Assembly: GCA_002794775.1 (NCBI GenBank) | Contig: NBAY01000003.1 | Span: 930,001-994,000, forward strand | Source: Porodaedalea pini | Lineage: Eukaryota; Basidiomycota; Agaricomycetes; Hymenochaetales; Hymenochaetaceae | DNA length: 64,000 bases | Direction of reading: 5' to 3' | Shown here: piece by piece, positions 12,201 through 22,710 of the stretch | Position numbering within the stretch: position 1 is the first letter of the stretch | Layout: every line of letters starts with the position of its first letter | Position numbers and translations under genes: made by a program | The notes under the pieces: generated by a model | Databases searched by the model: none | Told to the model about the DNA's origin: nothing | The model's input: the letters and a program-made list of their open reading frames with translations, nothing else

Positions 12201-13972
12201 TTACAGTTCCTCGTGCTTGGGTTTACCCTTCTCGCCCTCGGGAGCTTTCTTGTCTTGCTTCTCTTCTTTTTCTGAAGCGTCGGCAGCATGAGCAGGTGAT
12301 ATCGCGGAAACGTCGTACCCCGCCGCACGAAGCGCCTCTTCCAATCGCTCGAGCTTTCCGCTGGCTTTTCCCAGGAGACCGTTGAGTTTGTCCAGTGCGT
12401 CGTCCGTGTCGTCCGCGTCAATGAACTCGATGTCGATGAGCACGTCTCCGTCTTCGCCAGCGACGAGGATCGCGTCCCCGCCTTCGTGCGCCTGGTAGTC
12501 CTTCCCACTACTGCCAGAGATGAAAGCCTCGACGGCGGCCTTGATCATCTCTGACGTCTTTTTGTCGAGCCCTGCGTGTAGGCTGTCCTCTTTTGCGGCC
12601 GCGGCGGGCGGAGGTGGAGGAATGTCGAGGATCGGTTGACGTGCGGCGCGCTTGAAGGGGTGCGCCGCGGTGGGTAAAGTCTTGTCGACGGCGGCAACGG
12701 CCTCGGCTGAGTCGAGAACCTCACGGCACCGAATGGGTGCCTCCTCGCGCTGCTCGAGACGCGTCTTGAAGCCTGGTTCGCCGCATAGGCGCGGCGTGTG
12801 GATGACCATGATGTAGTGGCACGTCGAGGTCTCCTTCACAAAAAGGATCGTGTCCGTCATAGTCTGTGAACAGTGAAACTGCATGTTACAATAACAAAAT
12901 TAAGTGATTTACTTGGATATCCCAGAGTGAAATTGTGATGAACCGCAAAGTCCAGACGCACCTGGACTTCAATTTCGCGGGGCTTCCCCGTCTTGTCGCA
13001 GATGGTGCCGTCCCCCATTTTCTGCACGAGGTAGCGATGGCCTGCCGTCTTTACGATATCCACGCTGTTAGCTAGTGTTTCTTGCTGGGCGCTTGTCAAT
13101 TCACGACCTTCGCTCGGTATAGTAGCGGCTTGTCCAAGTGTGTATGCTTCCCACTGCAAACAATTATGAGCATGACTTCATGTGAGCTTCGAGGGTGACG
13201 ATTCTCACATCTGGGTCTTCCTCCGGCACGTAACCTATATTAAAAGATTTTAATCAGCGGTTTACGGCAGAAAAGGGCCAACCGACCTGCATGGTGTGGA
13301 TGCGAGTGGGCCATTTCACGGAACTGGCGAACGTGGTTATTGTGACAATATGCGTAGGTGAACCATCCTTGACGATGCTTCGGTAACACGCTCAGATCAA
13401 ACTTAAATTGAGCTTCGAAGAAGGCGGGCGACTCACATATATGCAGGAATTTGCTAGGGGCTGCAGAAGACTGAGACTTTGCGCCGCGCTTGCTTCGATT
13501 TGAGGCTCCTCAATTGGTTTCGTGTGGCTTTCCACGGGTGGCGGTATCAAGCATATGTATGGGCTCTTCCCTGCTAATTGCATCCGTTCTAGTTTGTATC
13601 GAGACGAGTGAGGAGCATCGACCGCTTCTTGAAGCGGCTCTGACTGTCTATTGTCATTAAGACAGCACAATTAACTTTACGGACACGCACATTTACACTT
13701 TCTGCATCGCCGCTCTCGATCCCCTGTAGCGCGCCGACCGACTGGTGAGCCTGTTCCTGCCATGGCTGGTCGAGGAACTCTGGTTCCCCTCCCTTAAGTC
13801 CGACCTCGAGCCATGTTTCCGCGGTGTCGTTGAGGACAGGGAGGCCGTTGAGGAACGTGACACGGTACTTTGGAAACGCGTATGTATCCTCTGCCAGTGA
13901 CCAATGGGGACCAGCGGCCGCCGCTGAAGCGCAGAGGACCAGCAGAGGGAGCGGGAGGAGATGAAGATGCAT
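12201..13972 (-). CDS. YOS9: ER lectin Yos9/OS-9 homologue (ERAD)
   Basis: Yos9 recognises trimmed N-glycans on misfolded glycoproteins in the ER lumen and delivers them to the Hrd1 ubiquitin ligase. The protein begins with a signal peptide (MHLHLLPLPLLVLCASAAAA). The MRH lectin domain is spread over several exons: GWFTYAYC, then NNHVRQFRE (Gln and Arg expected to contact mannose), MGDGTICDKTGKPREIEVQ, and CHYIMVIHTPRLCGEPGF with the closing Cys pair. A Pro/Ala/Lys-rich acidic C-terminal part follows. The last residues are KHEEL, a plausible HDEL-type ER retention signal. At least five introns are present. The start ATG at 13972 is unambiguous because of the signal peptide. Confidence 0.93.
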
Positions 13973-14038
13973 TAGCGACTCCGGACGTCGCGTCGACGTG
14001 TCTTGTGTGTGACGAGATAACGCGAGCTGTCACACGAC

Positions 14039-14076
<38 letters not shown>

Positions 14077-14503
14077 GAAATCAAATGGGGTGTGTCACGA
14101 GAACAAAGGAGCATCTGTCCTCGGTGCTTCCTTGTTGTCCTCCAATTTGATTCATTTCAATCACCAATTACGAGGGAATTGACGCCGTGGGAACGCACAT
14201 CCCTTGCCGGACATCTCTCCTGTCCACCGTGTCGACCATCTCTTGCTCCCTGGGCCAACAAAAATCCGTCAAATCCCATGCAGCTCATTTCACTTGTCGG
14301 ATAATCCCCGAATGGACTGACAAAAAGCGGCTATAGAATAAGTAGCGAAAGGGAATATAATATTCGGTAGCTAAGGGGCTGTTTAACAATTCTGTTCTTC
14401 GGGGTCCATAGACCTATTATGATATCTTCGGTCAGCTTGTGCGAATAAAAGACCCCAATTGCCTCCAACCCTCCTCTCTAGTTCATCTCGCCCCGCAACA
14501 ACA
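13973..14503. promoter_or_regulatory. Divergent promoter region YOS9 / AT-hook gene
   Basis: This 531-bp divergent spacer holds a trinucleotide microsatellite close to the YOS9 start and otherwise AT-rich unique sequence. No open frame in it looks coding. Confidence 0.5.
14041..14073. repeat. (TAA)11 microsatellite
   Basis: Eleven uninterrupted TAA units start 69 bp upstream of the YOS9 ATG (ATT units on the YOS9 sense strand), followed by an A-rich stretch. It lies in the YOS9 promoter or 5' UTR and should be length-polymorphic. Confidence 0.95.
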
Positions 14504-15057
14504 ATGTCCTCCGTCTCGCCGACTGCAGAGGACGCCGCCGTCGCCAAACAACTCGAAGAGCAGACAGACGACGCGCAAGCGGCAGAGGGCGAACATGGTT
14601 AGTTCATTTCCATCAACTCCGCCCGCTTATCGAGATCCTCACTCGCGCGCGCGACCTCCCCCTTGCTTAACTAGAGACAACGACGCCCGTGAAACGCGGC
14701 CGCGGACGTCCTAAAGGCAGCAAGAATAAGAAGGCCGGCGACGCACCGTCCGCGTCGGCCCCTGCTGCTGCCGGGCCGTCATCGACCCCCTCTGGCGAGC
14801 CGAGGAAGAAGCGTGGCAGACCACCCAAGGTGAGCTCTCCAGGCAATCCTTCACGCGCATATACCGTGCATCTCGAGACTCAATGATGTTTTCCGATGCA
14901 CCAGCCGAAGACAGAGGGGGATCAGAAACCGAAACGTCCGCGCGGGAGACCACCCAAGAATCCGAAACCTGCAAAGGAGGACGATGATGGTGACGAAGGG
15001 GAGGGAGAGCCCCCGAAGAAGAAACGGGGCAGGCCCGCGTCGACGCCGAAGGAATAG
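14504..15057 (+). CDS. Small four-AT-hook nuclear protein (HMGA-like)
   Basis: Exons 14504-14597, 14675-14829 and 14905-15057 total 402 nt (133 aa). The protein is a short acidic N-terminus followed by four AT-hook cores separated by Pro/Ser/Lys linkers: RGRGRPKGS, KKRGRPPK, RPRGRPPK and KKRGRPAS, the last just before the C-terminus. AT-hooks bind the minor groove of AT-rich DNA. The arrangement and size resemble animal HMGA architectural proteins, although AT-hook proteins arise repeatedly and orthology is not implied. There is no other domain. An acidic DDDGDEGEGE stretch lies between hooks 3 and 4, whereas in HMGA the acidic stretch is terminal. Confidence 0.88.
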
Positions 15058-15648
15058 TGCGCATCCCTTTCCGATCCATTTCTGCTCGCCAGCGATACCT
15101 TTTCTCCCTCGGACCACGAACTCTCCGTCTTGCAGATATCTGTCTTATTGTGTCAAACCCCTCACGACTCGCGCGATGACCTACATTCACTTTTACCCTC
15201 TCTCGTCCTAGCCCCTCTCTTCTCCTCTCTCTCTCGTTCTCTTGCGTATTTCTAGCTTTCTATTTGGCTTCGCCTGTTATACACAGTTTACATGTCTCGG
15301 TCTCTACTGCGCTGGGGCCTCCGCTAGTTCCATCTGTATTTGCGAACGACGTCTCCATAGCTTTTTAAGAGACCGAATGCTATGTTGTTCTTCCGCACTT
15401 GGCATAACTCGTTTTGATTGGTTCACTGGAGATGTTGGTTTCTCGGACGCAAATACTCGTCCACAACCGCAACACGGACATAAAAGGAAAAAGTAGGTTC
15501 ATCTCCACACATCCTGTTCTCGATGGATTTTAAGTCCCCCGACCCCATATTATCGATCAAATTTCACTTTTCCTGCTGGGAGCCATTTGGCCAGGCTTAC
15601 GACATTCTCCGGCATTTCCCCCCTTTATATTTCCTTCTATTTTACAAT
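15058..15648. other. Convergent 3' spacer (AT-hook gene / BNA4)
   Basis: This 591-bp pyrimidine-rich spacer lies between converging genes. Short plus-strand frames (for example 15242-15496) show no recognisable protein features. It is probably 3' UTR on both sides. Confidence 0.55.
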
Positions 15649-17640
15649 CTAACTTATAAATCTTGCACGCTGGGCTAGCTTCAGTGCCGAAAATCCAACG
15701 CCTAAAATCCCCACCGCCGAACTCAACCATGCGAGATTGGCGAGGATCTTCTGCTGTCGCTCTGCCTTTTGTTTTGCAGTGCTGTAGCTAATGTCCGGGC
15801 GGAAGGTGACCATTGTGTACAAGGGTATCCAGCCGGCTGGAGAAGACGAGGGGAAAGACGTGTGAGACAATAACGGGACGACCGAGGACGGTGTGATTTG
15901 CGACCTCGAAGTCAATAGAGAGAACAAGTTGTTCAGAGCTCGAAGGAAGAGGTAGGAAGGCGTCGCGACCGAGTGGCGCATTTCCACGCTTTATTTTGGA
16001 TCCGCACATGTAAAGTTTACCGGTGAAGTTTAATCGTGAACGGTCAGCAAGCGTATTTCTCCCGCGTCTATTAATGCGGACGACTCACTAGTTTTCCATA
16101 GCAAGGTCCGAGATGGCGACGAGATCGCTGTGTCTTGTTTCAGAATATTTTTTCAAGGCTCCCGCAAGTCTCGCGTCCACCGAACCCGCCGGCGCGCTCA
16201 AGGTGTCAGCCGGATCTACCTTCTCCCCAAGCAGAATCACGTCAAGAACGCGCACGTCTTCCAGGCCGCAATTGAGGCCTTGGCCAAAGAAGGGGACCAT
16301 CGAGTGGGCGGCATCTCCAATGATGACGGCACGGTCCTTGTAGTGATACGGGTTCGCCTGTAATAGGAGAGGTGCTCAATAAATAAAAAACAATTTCCCT
16401 CGCGCACACGCGCTGATCTAAAAGGCTTGCCTTAATGGCGATGAGGGGGCTTCGAGGGTTATTCCGGAAAGCTTCCAAGATGGCTTGCTTGCCAATAAGA
16501 GGAAGCGCGTCTGGGAATTGGCTCTGGAACCAACTCAGAGCCTGTTCCGCGTCCAACAGCTGGTCAAAATCGGCAGTAGGGGCGAATAACGTGCAAGTAA
16601 ACGACTTGTCCTGCAGGTGAGAAGAATCGTTTAGTACGGACTCCCCTTTCCTTAGTGCCGAGAAGCACAGGAGACAATTAAATTATGTACTTTGTTAGGG
16701 AGTGCTATGAGCATGAATGAGTGACGAGGCCAGATATGAAGGTGATTGGGGTCTATCGAGAAGGCCGCGTTCCCTTCGGCGTCTTTTCCTGCAGGCATTT
16801 TGAGTTCCAAATATTCATGCGGTATGTAAGTTTGTTGGAAGTCCATCCTGTTTAACGCCACCCAATTACTAAAATTACTGCCTGGTGGTTGTGAAAGATA
16901 GACTCAGGATGAACGACCTACCGCACGGAGCGCATCAGCTGACGCCTCACATTTGAGTAGCTCCCGTCCGCGCCCACGCAAAAGTCGAAGCGGACCTGAA
17001 TGTCTTTGTCCCCTGCTGACTCACGGAACGTCAGAACGCGCGAGTCGAAGTCAGCGGTGGTGAGCTTGTGCTGGAAGAACACGCGTATGTCCGGCCGCGC
17101 CAGGACTTCTTCCAGCAGGCCTTCGTTCAGCAGTCCTCGGTCTATCGAATTTATACACTGCCCGCATATGGCGCGTGAGCATTTTAAAGGAGCTTTTCAC
17201 TTCATTTCATTTTAAATAAGAATGTGCCGCCCTGCTCACCTGCCCGTCTCGGTCGTATATTTGGCTCTGTTGCTTGCCGCCACGGTCGTGAATCATGCGG
17301 CCCTTCATGGGTATGACGTTCTCGAGGAAGCGGCTAGCGGCTCCGGGGTCGATTGCTTGGATTGCAGAAATCCCGCGCGCCGAGATGGCGAGATTGATAG
17401 AACGTAGCGATGCGCTTTCCCTTGAGGACGGAAGGCGCATGTCTGTAAACACAACCAATAAAAAATGGCGATAGAACGAGTTTAGACAAGGTGTAGCTTC
17501 AAGAACCGCTGGACCGTCTTGCCTGGTCTCCCCTCATAAAGTTCGACTTCCCAGCCCATCTTGGCCAGTGAAAGTGCAGCGAGACAACCGACAGGGCCCC
17601 CGCCGACAACGACGGCCTTTCGCGCCCTCTTCTCACTCAT
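15649..17640 (-). CDS. BNA4: Kynurenine 3-monooxygenase (FAD-dependent)
   Basis: The enzyme hydroxylates L-kynurenine to 3-hydroxykynurenine using NADPH and O2, at the mitochondrial outer membrane. The start at 17640 gives [20 protein letters not shown], with the dinucleotide-binding GxGxxG at residues 13-18. Further family blocks are [32 protein letters not shown], a second flavin motif [22 protein letters not shown], and a hydrophobic C-terminal segment ([18 protein letters not shown]) fitting a tail anchor. About eight introns are visible. It is divergent from kynureninase across 147 bp, and a kynurenine formamidase follows, so three steps of one pathway are adjacent. Confidence 0.95.
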
Positions 17641-17787
17641 CGTAGTCTGTGACAAGTGGTATGCAAGAGATGAGCCCGCCGTCGTAGTCAGCGCGCGGAG
17701 CTTAGCACACGACGTAATATCGATCGACGGCTCGCATCGGCCTTCTGGCTGTATGCGCCTGTCGGTTCGCTAGCGACCACCGTGACC
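17641..17787. promoter_or_regulatory. Shared divergent promoter BNA4 / BNA5
   Basis: Only 147 bp separate the start codons of kynurenine monooxygenase (17640, minus) and kynureninase (17788, plus). Such a spacing implies shared regulatory DNA and probable co-expression. I found no TATA box or perfect Gcn4-type TGASTCA in it; an ACGACGTAAT stretch near 17710 is the only bZIP-like core I noticed. Confidence 0.7.
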
Positions 17788-20020
17788 ATGCCCCCGTCCT
17801 CTGAGACGAAGCCCCCTGTCGCCGACGTCGCGGCGGCCCTACAGCGCGCAGAGTTCACGCTCCCGACGAACCGCGCCGTCGGCGGCAGCAAAGTCGCACT
17901 CGATCAACGTTAAGTACCCGAGTCCCGGCTCTGCTTCCGTACACTAACGACAACTTCTCTATTCACCCAAAACACCCCCCTTCGCCTTCTGGCGTCCTTC
18001 TCCCTCCTACAACCTCATGATGCCATTGCATGACCTTCCCTTCAACCTGGCGCGTGGAACTTGAATTTAATCTCGCGAAGTGGGGGTTATGTTCTTTACT
18101 ATCCTGACAATCGCAATCGCACTCTAATCTGCCTACTGCCCCTCTCCGGGGGTCCCCTCTTTGGACTTTGACGATCTTGTGTATCGCACCTTGTCCGCGC
18201 TTTTGTTTGACCCTTGCTTGAACTGACAGTGGACGCGCCGTGTACGTACCTATGCGGGAATTCACTAGGCGCTCTGCCGAAGCGCGCACAGACGCTCGTC
18301 GAGGAGGAGCTCCGCGTCTGGGCGACAAGGTCAGTATAGTCGCCATGCTATGTTATTTAGTTCAAAAATGGGGCAGCATTTGTCGAAATGTGCCCTCAAT
18401 GCTAAAGGCCTCTATGGGTATTTTTTATTCGATTTTCTAGAGCCGTGGAGGGCCACTTTGACCATCCACTCGGACGTCCATGGACGAGCATCACGGATCA
18501 TATCAATTCCCTGCTCGCTGAACTGGTTGGTACGCATTCTTTTCCACACATTTCCTCTAACACCATCCCTTTTTTTCGATCGAACGACTAGCATTCTGAT
18601 CTGGATTCATAGGCGCAAAGGAAAATGAAATCGCCTGCATGGGCGGGCTGACGAACAACCTCCACCTCATGATGGGTACCTTCTATAAGCCCACGGCTAT
18701 GCGTTACAAAATCCTGTGTGAAGCGAAAGCCTTTCCCTCCGACCAGGTGGGCCGCACCTCTTTCCCCTTACCCATACGCTTACTGCAGATCATCAATAAA
18801 TTAATGACTGTAGTACGCATTCGCTTCGCAAGCCGAGCTGCATGGTCTCGACCCCGCCAGCGCCGTGCTCGCCCTCTCGCCACGCCCCGGCGAATACACA
18901 CTCCGGGAAGACGACATCCTTGCGATGATCGCGCGTGAGGGACATGAGATCGCGCTCGTGCTCTTTTCTGGTGTGCAGTACTACACTGGTCAGTGGTTTC
19001 CGATGGAGAACATCACACGCGCGGCAAAAGAGAGGGTGCGGTGATTCATACTCTCGTTACGGTATCGCGAGATTGACCGTCAGAATCTGCTGGATTCTTC
19101 GTGTCTTTCCTTTTGTGATGTAGGGGTGCATCTGCGGTTGGGACCTCGCGCACGGCATCGGGAACGTCCCAATGCAGCTACACGACTGGGATGTCGATTT
19201 TGCAGTATGGTGCTCGTACAAGTACCTTAACTCTGGTCCAGGAGGTATCGCCGGCCTATTTATACACGAGAAATGGGCCGAGGTTGAGAAACCCATGTCA
19301 GTAAAATTTATCCTGTCCTCAAAACTTGTTTATCCCCTTCCTGCACTTCCTACACTTCCTTTCTTTGATTGAGGAGATAGCTCACAACCTGAAACCCTCT
19401 TAAAAAGACTTGCCGGGTGGTGGGGCCACGACCCCGCGACGCGCTTCGCGATGCCACCCAAGTTCTCGCCGATCCGAGGCGCACAGGGCTTCCAGCAGTC
19501 GAACACGAGTGCGCTGACTGCTGCGGCGCTCCTGGGGAGCCTGCAAGTGTTTCGACAGGCGGGGATGATGCCCGCGGTGCGTGCACGCTCGCGGTACCTC
19601 ACTGGCCGCCTTGCGGACCTATTTGTGAAGTCGAAGTGGTACGTGCAGGTGCAGGATGTACGTGGAAGGTACGGTGCACGGGCAGACTTGCTTTCTCTAG
19701 AAGGAGATGGAGATGAGGCCAATTTAGCCTCGAAAGAGGACGGCGCGGAGGGGGATAAGAGGTTAGGGTTCACAATTATTACACCGCTGGATCCAGAAGC
19801 GAGGGGGGCCCAACTATCATTACTGGTGCTTCCGCCGGGGCGCGGGCTCATGCAGCACGTGTTCGATGGCTTGAAGAGCTTCGGCGTCATAGGCGACGAG
19901 CGCAAGCCGGACGTGATCCGCCTCGCGCCAGTGCCGTTGTACAACACCGACGAGGACTGCGAGAATGCAGCTGCAGCGCTCGAGTGTGTTTTTGAGGAAC
20001 TACAGGCGGCGGGAATTTAG
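17788..20020 (+). CDS. BNA5: Kynureninase (PLP-dependent)
   Basis: The enzyme cleaves kynurenine and 3-hydroxykynurenine to anthranilate or 3-hydroxyanthranilate plus alanine. Exon 1 is 17788-17908. After an unusually long 321-nt intron, exon 2 at 18230 reads [20 protein letters not shown], the family hallmark. Later blocks are [42 protein letters not shown], and [17 protein letters not shown] with the PLP-binding Lys in SYKY, then [22 protein letters not shown] and [18 protein letters not shown] ([14 protein letters not shown] here). About six more short introns occur. The length is normal for the family. The start gives [10 protein letters not shown] and reaches the expected EFTLPTN block by residue 30. 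Confidence 0.95.
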
Positions 20021-20115
20021 TCGTATTCAGAAGGGGGAAAATTCCCGTTTGAACTAGTACTGTTGTATTTAAAATCTTTGAAAAAGTTCATAATTTTCTG
20101 ATTAAATTTGGTAAC

Positions 20116-21126
20116 TCAGTGGAAATGAAGACTGTTAATCCTGTTGCCGATAAGGTCACTGTACTGCGTCGTCTTGAGCATTTCATTGTGCTCCAACGTA
20201 ATCGTTGACCAGTCCTTCAGTACGGTGTCCCCGTGCTCACTATACACCTCAAGCTCCTTCAGATGCGCATACATCGCCTCCGCCTGCTTGGCGTCGACGA
20301 GCGTATCTCCAGATGAGTGGACGATAAACCAGTGGATGTGTTCCCCGCCCTCACGGAGTGGATAACGCGCCGCCGCGAACTCGTCGTACGTAGCCCGCTC
20401 GCCAAAGGCGTCCGCGATGAACCAGGCGCGGTATGTTGGGAAGCTCTTAAGGAGGAGATCGAGGTCGAAAATGCCCTCGGAGAAGGCAATGCCACGCGCC
20501 GCAGCAAGTAAGGTGGGTGAAGGCGTGAGCGCGGGTGTGACGGCGGAGGAGTCCAAGAAGATGCAGCTGAGTATATGCGCTCCGCAGCTATGGCCGACGA
20601 GGAAGAGGCGATTCGGATCGTACGGCGCGAGTAGCTTTTCTACCGGTTTACCATCAGATTCGGATTCGGATTCGGATTCAGACTCGGGATCGCGTTCTGG
20701 GACGAGGAAGGTGAGCGCGCGGAGGACGTCTTGCGCGTGTGCGGGATGCAGCACCGCGTCCTCCGGCTTCGTCTCGGGACCCGGCGGCGAGAGTCGGTAA
20801 TTCGGTACCGCGACAGTACATCCTGTGTGCAGTGCGATGCGCTTCGCGAGCTGCGCATGCTGTGCCTTGTCCTCACTGGACACGATCGGGAGTAGATGTG
20901 GTGAGTATCGAGCGGTGCAGAAAAAGTACAGGATTACAGTGTAGACTGCGGTAACAAAATGGAGATGGACTCACGAGCGCCACGCGCCGCCGTGGATGAA
21001 GACGATCAAAGGGAAGGGCGCATCTACTGGACGCGCACGCGCCGGGGCGGGGATGTGGAGGTCGAGTTTGTGCGCGGGGAGCGGGCCATACGCGACGTCG
21101 GCGCGGGTCTGCACATCGTCCGACAT
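20116..21126 (-). CDS. BNA7: Kynurenine formamidase (alpha/beta hydrolase)
   Basis: Exons 21126-20975 and 20875-20116 total 912 nt (303 aa). The enzyme hydrolyses N-formyl-L-kynurenine to kynurenine. The oxyanion-hole motif HGGAWRS lies at the exon junction near residue 50, VAVPNYRLSP follows, the nucleophile Ser sits in GHSCGAH, and the acid and His are in HSSGDTLVD and EHNEML. This motif set and the adjacency to BNA4 and BNA5 support Bna7 over a generic esterase, although the fold is shared with many lipases. A Ser-Glu repeat loop (SESESESESES) lies before the nucleophile. It is tail-to-tail with kynureninase and divergent from PMP3. Confidence 0.88.
20657..20688. repeat. Hexanucleotide repeat inside BNA7
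   Basis: About five GATTCG-type units encode an alternating Ser-Glu run on the minus strand, in a loop of the formamidase between the strand ending TFLVPERD and the nucleophile elbow. It keeps frame and is expected to vary in length between strains. Confidence 0.85.
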
Positions 21127-21260
21127 CGCGATCAACTTGAAGAGAGCAGCGGTGCGGGTAGGCCGGGTAGACCGATAGAGGCCGGCAGATGACGAAAGCT
21201 AGGCTAAAAATGGCAGTTCTCTGCACCACATGGGAATTGCAAGGCGATGAGGTGTGACAC

Positions 21261-21307
21261 TACGTCATGACCCATGGCTAAGCTTGGCCTTGGGCTACCT
21301 ATATAAA
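21261..21307 (+). promoter_or_regulatory. PMP3 core promoter: CRE-like site and TATA box
   Basis: A perfect TATATAAA at 21300-21307 lies 46 bp before the PMP3 ATG. A TACGTCA at 21261-21267, an ATF/CREB half-site type, lies 32 bp further upstream. TATA boxes are typical of strongly regulated stress genes, and Pmp3 genes are stress-induced in other fungi. The functional assignment is inference from motif and position. Confidence 0.6.
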
Positions 21308-21353
21308 CGCGCCGTCTACTCCCTCGATTTCTCCCACTTTTGCATACGACAAC

Positions 21354-21808
21354 ATGCCTTTCACTGGATCAGACATTTGCAAGGTTCGCAGAGTATTTCA
21401 TTCCTGTTTGGTGCCTTGCTAACCAGATGTACATAGATCATGTATGTTTCTTTTTAGGCGAAGCGCTTGCTCATCGTTGACCATCCCCTCCCTCTAGCTT
21501 CGCCATCTTCGTCCCGCCTATCGGTGTCTTCCTCGAGCGTGGCTGCGGTGCTGACCTTGTACGTTCACCATCTCTTCCATTATTGCAGTGTTACTGACTT
21601 CTCCCGACAGCTTATCAACATCCTTTTGGTATGTTTTCCATCTCTACCAGTGCCTTTGTATATCCATCTCAATTCTTTCCCTTGCAAAGACTATTCTCGG
21701 GTATATGTACGTACCTTCTCTTCCTTCTCTCTCTCCTCATCGTACTTATTTTTTTTTGCCCTCAGCCCTGGAATCATACACGCGCTGTACATCATTCTAA
21801 AGTACTAG
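21354..21808 (+). CDS. PMP3: Plasma membrane proteolipid Pmp3 (RCI2/UPF0057 family), six exons
   Basis: Pmp3 is a tiny two-helix membrane protein that affects plasma-membrane potential and salt tolerance. Exons 21354-21383, 21437-21441, 21498-21558, 21611-21628, 21690-21706 and 21766-21808 sum to 174 nt and encode 57 residues. The N-terminus reads MPFTGSDICKIIFAIFVPP, then GVFLERGC, LINILLTILGYIPGIIHA and YIILKY at the end, matching the family throughout. Exon 2 is only 5 nt (ATCAT), flanked by an AG at 21435-21436 and GTATGT at 21442. Skipping it loses Ile-Ile and shifts frame. All five introns have GT-AG ends. No uninterrupted frame covers the gene, so simple ORF calling misses it. Confidence 0.95.
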
Positions 21809-22710
21809 CCTCGACGCGCCGGACACACTCGCAGTACACGTGGGACTGCTTATTCGGTTCCCCTTCCCTCCCGGACTTGGACTCGTCATTTTGTCGCTCT
21901 CGTAACGTCCTGTACACCATGTTCTACCTAGTACACGACTCGTAATGTCATTCACGACGGATACCCCTCTGACGCAACGTTGTTCGCGTGATAGCGCAAG
22001 CACGGTTTACCAATCAATGGCGTTTGAACGGACTGAATCATCATCTATTGTATGAATCTATGATCTCGACGCCGTCCATTTTTTTCTCGTGCGGCGAGAA
22101 ATAATCATGCACGTACGCGGCATCGCCTGTTTCTGGTAAATCTGCGGTACAAGCCCGCAATTAGCCGTTTCATCGCGGCCGCAAATCTTAAAGTAGTAGT
22201 TATCCTAATTTGAACTCGTACATTCTCCAAAACAGTAAACAACTACGATGAGAACGAAATAGTTTCAAACGTTTCCGCGTAGTAATGCAAAGTCGCATAT
22301 GTGACCGTTTCCTTTCACCCGGAATAATACAGTCCGTGAGGAGCAAATGTAATTCGAAACCCTTGGTCTCCGATCAGTCATCAACTCGGCAGAAATTCAG
22401 TTAAGTTCTCTTTTTTGCAACCGGAGAGCGGCCCTGGAGGAGGTATTCGTCCTGACATCCCTACCGGCGGACCATTTTCGATCTCAATATTAATTCGACC
22501 TTTCTGTTGTGAACGGATGTAATTCAGGAAATGTTCAGATGTTTCTCCTAACAGCAAAGGACCCACTCGTCAACTCATCTGGAGTCCTTCACAAAGCAAT
22601 GAGATTGCAAAAAATAAGTTTCAATCTACGGAGCTGTTCACAGACGTAGCTAGTCGCTCTCATCGTCGCCCTCGCTCCCATCCTCACTTGCCCCTTCCTC
22701 TTCCTCGTCG
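21809..22710. other. Convergent spacer PMP3 / eIF2B epsilon
   Basis: This spacer is about 900 bp, of which 22650-22710 would be coding in an unshifted reading of the eIF2B epsilon tail. The rest is AT-rich, with no supported gene. A 61-codon minus-strand frame at 22381-22566 has no recognisable feature. Confidence 0.55.

Noticed and set aside
18639..18938. Unspliced 99-codon frame as a separate gene
   Set aside because: It is a kynureninase exon ([16 protein letters not shown]) read through its intron.
15649..21126. Calling the kynurenine trio a secondary-metabolite cluster
   Set aside because: No PKS, NRPS, terpene synthase, P450 or pathway-specific regulator lies beside it; neighbours are housekeeping genes. 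Primary NAD metabolism explains it.
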